The notes under the pieces were generated by a model that was not told the origin of the DNA, made no database searches, and saw only the letters and a program-made list of their open reading frames with translations. This document shows, one piece after another, positions 56,549 through 64,000 of a DNA stretch of 64,000 bases (its first letter is position 1; each line of letters begins with the position of its first letter). The position numbers and the translations under genes were made by a program. The stretch comes from Lates calcarifer (lineage: Eukaryota > Chordata > Actinopteri > Centropomidae): assembly GCF_001640805.2 (NCBI RefSeq), contig NC_066852.1, positions 12,612,194 through 12,676,193 on the forward strand, written 5' to 3'.

Positions 56549-57457
56549 AACATGGAGAAAACCCTATGTTGACTGTACAGTGAGACATCAGATGAAGAAG
56601 AAATATGCTGAAAACTTGCATCAGTGCACCAAAATCTGGATCTTTAATCTCTCTTGCACACTGAAGCCAACAATTCCTCCATGGTTTCTGTATACAGGAT
56701 TTTACACTATAACAAGAAGATTTCAGTGCTTGGGGTTCAGATCCCTCAGTAGTGAATTATAAGCAAAGCAGAACTTTTAAACTGATCTGTGTGATGTAGG
56801 TTGGCGAGAGGGTCAGAGAAGAAAACAGTTGTGTCAGAAAAATTAACTTCGAGTGCCAGATAGTGAGTTCTGATTTTAATTCATTCATTCATTCTGGGAA
56901 GGGAAATTATTGTTAACAGGACAGGATTTGGTAGCTCAGACAGTATTATTAAATTGGCTGAATTACCATTATATAGAGTGTATTATAATTTCATGTCACA
57001 AAGTCCACCTCCCAGGAGGGTTGAACATGCGTTAGTTAACATGTGTCTAGGAGAGAGGGAGAAATAAAGGTAAAGAGAATGAAAAAGGGAAGTTAAAGCA
57101 GAGATTAGTGTCTCTGCCTCATCGCTCCTCCTCTCAGTCCATCTGTCCTGGAAGGAGCTGAAACCTTAATCTTGTTACAAAGGGTGGAGCTTTAGTCAGA
57201 GTGTTGTAGACCTTAAGCAAACTATTTCCATAGGTAGTATATTATGTACACATTTTAATATTTGAATGATTTATTATAAGACAAATGGCACAAAAAAATA
57301 TTTTTGTTGTAAAATCAAATCTTTATTTTTATATAGATGAACTATGTATATGTGAAATTATGTCTGGTTCATTTAAGAGGAATAAAAAGAACAAAAAATA
57401 ATGCCGGCCTATTTGAAGTCAAACAACTCACAGAGAAATAGTTTCTATGAAGGTTTA

Positions 57458-57605
57458 ATAGCATCCACATACTCAACAACCAGTGCATTTTCTATGATTT
57501 GTGGGTCTTTGTGGACTTTCTTGATTTGTGGTACAACCGAAAACACATTCAAAGCCTGAGTCTGTTGCAGTGTCTTTGTCTTAACAGACTTTAAGTTGTC
57601 ATGGG
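57458..57605 (-). other. possible exon of an unrecognised minus-strand gene
   Basis: After an acceptor-like TTTTTCAG the minus strand reads open for 48 codons (HDNLKSVKTKTLQQ..., then VVPQIKKVHKDPQIIENAL) to a TAG at 57460-57458, followed by an AATAAA on the same strand near 57320. It is too short to judge, and chance openness in AT-rich DNA is a real alternative. Confidence 0.2.
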
Positions 57606-57993
57606 CTGAAAAATGATGCCACTAGTAACAGTTAAGGAGTTAAGATAACAGCATAACATACGCATCTCATCTCCCGGTGTTATTCAGTCTATCTGTACTC
57701 AATCATTTCTGGTGGATAGTACAGTTTCTGGCCTTTCTTATTTCTTCCAGTACTGGCTCTGTGTTCTTCAAAATATTTCTTGTATCCATCCCTGATATAG
57801 CCTATGTATATTTTTTAAAGTAAAAATATATATCATTAAAACAACTATCTGAGAGAACAATGGATAGAAGTCACTGGTCAAACATTCACAAAAGACGACA
57901 GAACAAAGACAGAACAAAGCACAAACTCACTAGCTTATTTTAGTGTTTGATAGGTGACATTGCTTCCAAAAGCCACCAGATGTTGCTGTTTTG

Positions 57994-57999
57994 TTTATT
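57994..57999 (-). terminator. polyadenylation signal AATAAA, transcobalamin-beta-like gene
   Basis: AATAAA on the minus strand 115 bases after the stop codon at 58115, giving a short 3' UTR. Confidence 0.6.
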
Positions 58000-58114
58000 C
58001 TCACATATCATCATGGCTCAACATTTAGCACCACTTTGCAATTTACAGGGATCTGATAATCCAGGGACAGCCATAAATGCTAAAATCTGCCTCTCTGCTA
58101 AACAGTGCAGCTCA

Positions 58115-59118
58115 TCAGTGCTGGGTCCAGGTGCTGAACCTGAGGATGATGTGTTCATTTGCTGCAGGTTTGTAGCAGCCAATTCCTGTGAAAAGGGATG
58201 TGTACAAAGTTTAGATCAGACATATTTAAGATATGATATATGAGTTCATACATAAACGCAGACTCTGTGCTTCTCAGTTGATTTGGTGTTCTTGCAGTTT
58301 TAGCAATGACCAGATAAAGAGGAACTATTTGTGCAGCATCTTTTCTCCAAAAACCAAAGAAGTACTCATTTAATAACAAAATAACAGACTGTTATTATGT
58401 AGCAGTACTGCCTGTTTCATATACAAAAGATGGATAAAGAGTAATATTGTCACAACAAAACCGTTTTAGAATAATCACACTAAAGAACATACTGAGACAC
58501 TAAGTGAAAAGATAACCAATTCTCCTGCCACATTACAGCCTATTAACTCTTCCTCAGATATGTTGTGTTGAAACTCCAGGGAGGATACTCACCCACATCC
58601 AGCCTGCTGTACTCCCCCGAGCTTTCTGACAGGATCTCCCAGTATGTTTGCTCACGCTCGTCGCCAGCCACCCCATTCACACTCTCTAGCAACAGGCCAA
58701 AGTCTGGGTCCTCCTTCACCGTGAACCTGGCAACATACACACACACACACACACACACAGAGTCAGGATCTACAGGAGATATTAAAGGGGATGTGACGGG
58801 TGGTCTTACTTGAAGTCCCGCTGCGTTTCCTGCAGTCTCCTCAGAGCGCCCAGCAGCACACCTCCCTCCACCACAGAGCTGGAATAGGACTCAGGGGTCA
58901 TGTTAGACAGGTCACTCTCCACAGTCAGTCTAATTGGAAGAGAGGCTGGACCTGCACACCGTAAATATACTCATTCATGGTGATGCTTTACATCATACAT
59001 GCACACAAGCCATTCAGTTTCTGGATTCTACTCTAAGTTCACCTTTGTTTGTGAGAGTTCCTTGTATCAGCAACAGAAGAAAGCCCACAGAGAGGAGAGG
59101 AGTTGTGCTGAGTGCCAT
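58115..59118 (-). CDS. secreted transcobalamin/intrinsic-factor beta-domain (DUF4430) protein
   Basis: Four exons, 59118-59043, 58951-58810, 58726-58593 and 58185-58115, give 140 residues. A signal peptide (MALSTTPLLSVGFLLLLIQG) is followed by a single domain matching the C-terminal beta domain of vertebrate cobalamin carriers: VEGGVLLGALRRLQETQRDF, FTVKEDPDFGLLLESVNGVA, EQTYWEILSESSGEY, then GIGCYKPAANEHIILRFSTW. Compare the family pattern of 'VLL..LEEAQ', 'TYWQ' and 'HI..NF' in human intrinsic factor. The larger N-terminal alpha-barrel domain, which makes up most of intrinsic factor and transcobalamin, is absent, and the signal peptide leads directly into this domain. In the full-length proteins the beta domain closes over bound cobalamin; whether the single domain binds cobalamin is unknown. 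From memory, zebrafish has genes called transcobalamin beta (tcnba/tcnbb) that may be its relatives. A TATA box at 59176-59171 and a polyadenylation signal at 57999-57994 frame it. Confidence 0.88.
58735..58759. repeat. (CA)n microsatellite
   Basis: CA run ending about 10 bases from the acceptor of exon 58726-58593. Read on the minus strand it supplies TG repeats in place of a usual polypyrimidine tract. Confidence 0.9.
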
Positions 59119-59170
59119 CCTGTCTGATATCTTTCCTCAGATGTGAGTCTAAAGTCACAGCGGCTCAGTA

Positions 59171-59176
59171 CTTATA
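59171..59176 (-). promoter_or_regulatory. TATA box of the transcobalamin-beta-like gene
   Basis: TATAAG on the minus strand, 53 bases upstream of the ATG at 59118. This would place the transcription start near 59145 with a short 5' UTR. Confidence 0.6.
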
Positions 59177-60177
59177 GCACGCCTAACTCTCAACTGTGAG
59201 AACACTCTGGTCTCTGAGTACCTTTACTGATGCTGTCACCATGGTGTCATTTTCTGAATGAGTCTGAAACTAAAACTCTTATCTCTTATCTCACAAATGT
59301 GACAGCCAGTCATTGTTATTGTTGTGGTTTATGGAAAGACAAACACTCTTATCTCTCAATTAACCATCATTTAGTTGATTAATGATCTGCTTCGTGGTGT
59401 TTTCTCAGAAAGCATGAATGAGAGCGGCTGGTTGCTTTTAGATAATTTATGTACTGTATGCAAACATGAAATTGTTCTACGGAGAATGGGAGAAAGGTCA
59501 TCTCTCTTTCCTCAAGGCAAATATTACATTATGCAATCAGGATCTGGCCTTTGAAGTAGAATAACAGCACCTCATGTGTCCATATAGCAGTCTAATATCA
59601 ATCAGGCTTGAAAATGGCCATGCGACACATTTACTGGAGCCTGAAAACAAAGAATGCCTTTATTTTGGATACTGATTTGTCTCCATCAGACCAAGGCTGA
59701 GTTAGGCTGAAGAAAAAAAAAAAAGGAAAGAAAGGAAATGTGGCTTTACAGGCCTAATCATAGTCTCTAAGCTTTTGCCATCAGTGTGATGGATTAAGAT
59801 TTGTGGTCCTGATAGGTATAATATTAACAACTATAAGGAGGCACAGAGAGGGAGAGATGGGTTGCTGTGCTGAAATTGCTCGTGCGGCGACGCGAAAGCT
59901 CGTTTTAAATTGCTCTGATTAAGAGGCAGGTGCGATTGGCTAAAAATGGTTTTGATTTCCTCTCGGGGGTGATGTAAGACACGTAGGGCCCGCTTGAACG
60001 CGAGTAACCCCGGCTGTTTTACCGAAAATAACCCGGGCACTGCAGCATCAGCACCAGGCAGCTGCGCAGGTGCGGCCTTTAAAGAGACAGAGGGAACTGA
60101 AATTTCACCAAAACCTTCCCCATGTTTTACACCGAGTGCCACTGGCAGCAGTGTAATGACAGCGGGTTTGTCATCAG

Positions 60178-60178
<1 letters not shown>

Positions 60179-60213
<35 letters not shown>

Positions 60214-60231
60214 TGGTGGTGGTGGGGGGGG
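60179..60231. repeat. (GT)n(GGT)n microsatellite
   Basis: GT run of about 33 bases passing into GGT repeats and a run of Gs. Confidence 0.9.
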
Positions 60232-61503
60232 TATTTATAAAACTCTTACTCACAGCAGAGTTTCATTCCATTTTCATTGCATTAATCCTATTTCTCTTAT
60301 TTCCCCAGGGGTAACATCCCAAAGTAGTCCCAGAATAGAAAATGGAATACTTAAAATGTTTAAACTGGCATCAGAGAAGCTAATTTAATGAGGAAAGCTC
60401 TGCAGTCAATCTGATCTGAATACATTTAATTAACTGTGAAGTAATTCCAACTTTTAGGTCATTGCCCCAGCCTTTAATCGCCGTAATATCCTTAAAATGT
60501 TATTTTAGGAATTCAAAATGTGTCTTATAAACTAATGTACTGTGCGTGTGCTGCTTTTAAAACACTGCATGTGCTATATTTATTTTTTCCTCTATGCTGA
60601 GTTGTCTTCACTCATCCTAAAACATGGGGTCAGAATGAGGATGAGGAGGAAACAATCAAAACCAAAACAGTGTTTTGTTTTGTTTTTTCCACCAGTAGCA
60701 TCCTGCCAGCAACGCCCTGTATCCCAGACCGGCGTGCGTACCACACAGACGCACTAACCGGTAAGAGGATAACGGCGGCTGTTACATCGAGCTGCTGCTG
60801 ATGATGATGCTGATGCTGCTGCTGCTGAAGCATCTGCAGCACTGTTTGCCTGTTTGTTTTGTTTGATTCCAGATGTCAGGGGCTGATAATTGTCATCAAC
60901 ACCGCTGCTGAAGATGTGCGTGAGTATTTTGATGCGAGTTCGAGACGGATGGATTTAACGGAAGGAATAATCCTACCGAGGGAAAAAGGAAAAAACATGA
61001 CAGGCATCCTGCTCCCCTGACGATTCTCTGGGATGCAGTCATAGTTTGAGGCCGGACATGGTTTTAATCTCAGGAGTTGCTGTAGTGGATGCGGGATGAT
61101 GTGCGCCGCACCCCGAGAGATAGTACTGGTAAGGAGGATAACACAGCTCGGCCCCTAAATGCCTCACAACCGATCCGGATTTTTCCTGGACTGTGGCGCA
61201 CAGTGAGCATCTTGTTGTTTTTGGCTGACTGGGACTGTGGGTTTTTTTTTTTTTTTTAATGTGTGGCGGGGAGGACGTTCTGATGTGGAGGAATTGCGCT
61301 GTTTTGTCTGAGAGGATCATCTGAACACTGTTACTCATACCCAGAGAGGAGAACCAGGGCACAGCTGCTCACCTGGTCATTTCTATACACAAGTATGTCC
61401 AATGCGTGCGTGCGTGTGTGCATGTGCATGTGCGATGCAACACACTGTAGGACTGACTGGTGAAGCCACTGTAAAGCTGCTGTAAAGACGTCCTCACAAC
61501 AGG

Positions 61504-61540
61504 CTCTCTCTCTCTCTCTCTCTCTTTTTTTTTTTTTTTG
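61504..61540. repeat. (CT)n followed by poly(T)
   Basis: CT dinucleotide run of about 22 bases followed by about 15 Ts. Confidence 0.9.
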
Positions 61541-64000
61541 ACTCATCTACCTTATGGAAAAGTCACTTGTCTCCCACTGATGTGTCATTTTCCAGCTTTA
61601 ATAGTGTCTCATGTTGTCACCTTCATCCGTTTGTTGCTAACAGGTGCTTTGTGAAGAGCCGGGAGCATCTCCTCACCAGTGCAGAGCACAGAATCACCAC
61701 ACCACTGCAAAGCCATAGAGATACATTTAATAACCATATTTCATCCCCTCAGGAGACTTTTACTGGGTGTGCTCACGTGTTCTGGCTTTGGGGCCGCACA
61801 CGACACAACATGGAGGCCTTCATCTGACTGAGAGACCATTAAAGTCTGTCAGTGTTTTACAGAGCTTATATGCAGGCTGGTAATGGAAATTCACTAATGG
61901 CAGGATGATCAATAGAAGCCACGGTCAATTTTCTTCACTCGTCCTCTTCACATAAGGATATTTTATTACACATAGAGTGGGTCATGGATAGTAGACAGTA
62001 GGTGGAGAGTACTATAAGACTACCGGGAAGTCATTGCATGGTGGCACTGGATGTTTGCACACAGTGATTATGTGTACACATATATGTGTTTTGTTTAGGA
62101 GAGTTATTAACATACATTTGATGATGCTGATTTTTAGCCCGTGTGACAGGTTCTATCTGGTCCACGGTGTGGTCCTCGCAACTATTTGTCACAGTATCGT
62201 ATTTGTCAGCATTTACTACGTAACCTTGTTTTTGACATGTTTCTTTCTTGTTTCTGATCTTTTATGAGGATAAATGTGACTTAACTAATCACACCTTTGT
62301 GGGAGATGGCTGGGTGGATGAACTGTGAACAAACTGCAGCTTCAGTAATTCATTTCCGGCCCTAACAGACATTGTTTTTGTGTGTGTATCTGTTTGTCAC
62401 CATGTGCTGTTTCCTTCATTTATTCACTCAGACACAGTCCTAAAGCTGTTTCTTTGGAGAAGTAGTGATCCTAATGCCAATTTCAGGTCTGCATGTACAT
62501 AAAACAGGCAGCTTAAGCTGTTTCTTAAGTATTTGCACAGAATCATTTTGTTTTGGATGTTAGATATTAGCAGTGCTCTTTTATTACTCCTTCTTCCTTG
62601 CTGGGTACAAAGATTGAAAAGACAATTGTCAGTTCAATGTATTGGATTATGTGTCCCTCATCACAAAATACCAATCTACCCAACTCAACCAAAGCTGTTC
62701 AGACAATAGTATTGGCTGACATTAGCTTAGCTATAACAGAGCTGACAAGCACACCAGTCAATAAGTTACACAGACTTGCAAAAGATATGTGTGAGGCCAT
62801 TTAGGAACCATGCAGATAATACATGATTTATCTTCCAGAGGTTTTGATCAGCATATCATATCATCATCATTCACTTGAATAATCAGTCACCACATTAGTC
62901 TGAATCAGTCTGAGGTAGCTACGTGTTGCTGTATGTAAGAAAACAGTATTAGTTATCAAGTAAGTTTTGTATTAATACTCCAACTCCAGAGCTTAAATGC
63001 ATTAATAAATAATTATTAATAAATAGAAAAGAACTTCCCAGATATTCTCTCCAATATAAATTTTTTATATTATAAACCATTACACTGTGCATTTATGATA
63101 TTTTTAGTTTCACCTTCAACTTGACTATGCTTCCATTAAAGAGAGAGCAGAAAAAGCACAGTTCAGTTACAGTAAAACAGAGTCAGGCCATTAGTTTGCT
63201 CACAGCATTTCAATATGACCATTTATAAACCTGTAGCTGATAATTACATGGTTTTTTATTTACAGCTGGAATGATAATCTAAATTTGGCCACTTGATTAA
63301 CTTTTGAAAAGTAATTTGAATCATGCACTTAATCCTCTTAATTCATTTCATTTAGCACTGGAGTGTTTTGTGTTAAATATTGACTGACTTTTACCTAATT
63401 AATGAAGTAACAGCGACATGATGTCCTGACATATTTTGTGTACTGATAACAGGGAAACAATGTGTTGTTTCAGTTTCAGATCATTGGAGAGCTAATGGAT
63501 CAGCAGGCACTAGATGGTTTACCAGACACTTCAGACAGACAGTCTAGGAGGAAATTTATGTGAATCAGCAGTATAAGCGTGCTGCAGGACTGAAACCAGA
63601 TCCCAGCTCCTCACACTCACAATCTCATTCCCCTCAAACAGCCAGTCCATAGAATAAACAGTAATCAGATCATGTGCAGCACCTGTTTTAAGATGATGCC
63701 TGCACTAGTCCAAAAATTAGGCCTACAGCACACTTTGGTGTCCACTCGTCTGCTGAGGTCAGTCAACTAGCTAGACGACAATCATCTGGTTTATAGCAGC
63801 GTTTGTCAGGATTCTTATATTATTTCTAACTACATCTCTATAGCACTTGATATGAGAACCCTGAGAGTCAGCTATTCATTTTATAGTTTATCTTTTTTTT
63901 TATATAGAATAAGTCACTGAAGCCTAATTAACCATTCTCTTGCATTTCCATGTGTTACAAATTTCTAAAGGAAATGTACTTTAAATTATTTTGATGTTTG

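Larger units (their letters stand above)
56549..58114. other. intergenic region with two short minus-strand reading frames
   Basis: AT-rich sequence between the convergent CCP-protein and transcobalamin-beta-like genes. Possible polyadenylation signals for the CCP gene are AATAAA at 57062-57067 and 57381-57386. Two unexplained minus-strand frames at about 57685-57835 and 57458-57605 are described in the findings; otherwise nothing is recognised. Confidence 0.4.
59180..64000. other. gene-free right end, with a possible promoter region
   Basis: No coding exon is recognised. The stretch 59880-61300 is richer in CpG than the rest and holds (GT)n, (GGT)n and (CTG/GAT)n tracts. It also has a splice-like pair: donor CCG|GTAAGA after 60760, acceptor TTCCAG before 60873, and donor GTGC|GTGAGT after 60919. 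These could be 5' non-coding exons of a plus-strand gene whose coding part lies beyond the window. 61.5-64 kb is AT-rich with nothing recognised. Confidence 0.4.

Overview
This is a vertebrate nuclear segment, almost certainly from a teleost and probably a percomorph. Genes are split into short exons with GT-AG introns, long stretches are AT-rich and non-coding, (CA)n and (CT)n microsatellites are frequent, and several repeats look like dispersed fish repeat families. Predicted proteins align residue by residue with vertebrate genes that sit together on human 11q23.3 (recalled, not searched). There are no bacterial features, no CRISPR array and no intact mobile element.

Layout, left to right. 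Positions 760-16518 (minus): phldb1 (LL5-alpha), from its start codon and FHA domain through the coiled-coil region; the C-terminal PH domain lies off the left edge. 16519-24869: AT-rich non-coding sequence upstream of phldb1. 24996-25424 (minus): intronless h2ax with both a histone 3' stem-loop and a polyadenylation signal, under a CCAAT-rich promoter. 27615-42787 (minus): c2cd2l (TMEM24), 14 coding exons and 698 residues, with an 8.5-kb first intron. 45294-48525 (plus): dpagt1, 9 exons and 410 residues. 50326-53669 (plus): hinfp, 9 exons and 492 residues, including one GC-AG intron. 55340-56548 (plus): an unrecognised small secreted cysteine-rich protein with one sushi/CCP domain, 214 residues. 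58115-59118 (minus): a 140-residue secreted protein consisting only of the C-terminal (beta, DUF4430) domain of the intrinsic factor/transcobalamin family. 59180-64000: no gene recognised; a GC-richer segment at about 59.9-61.3 kb could be the promoter region of a gene beyond the right edge.

The five conserved genes do not form one pathway. h2ax marks DNA breaks, hinfp activates histone H4 transcription, dpagt1 starts N-glycan assembly in the ER, c2cd2l moves phospholipid at ER-plasma membrane contacts, and phldb1 anchors microtubules at the cell cortex. The two small secreted-protein genes at the right are the lineage-specific part.

Most notable: a run of three in-phase exons in phldb1, two of which share a 13-residue motif; the cysteine-rich CCP protein; the beta-domain-only cobalamin-family protein; an apparent inversion of the c2cd2l/dpagt1 pair relative to the human order; a doubled SQ motif at the H2AX tail; and the GC-AG intron in hinfp. 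Exon boundaries were read by eye from splice consensus, reading phase and remembered human proteins; no search was run.
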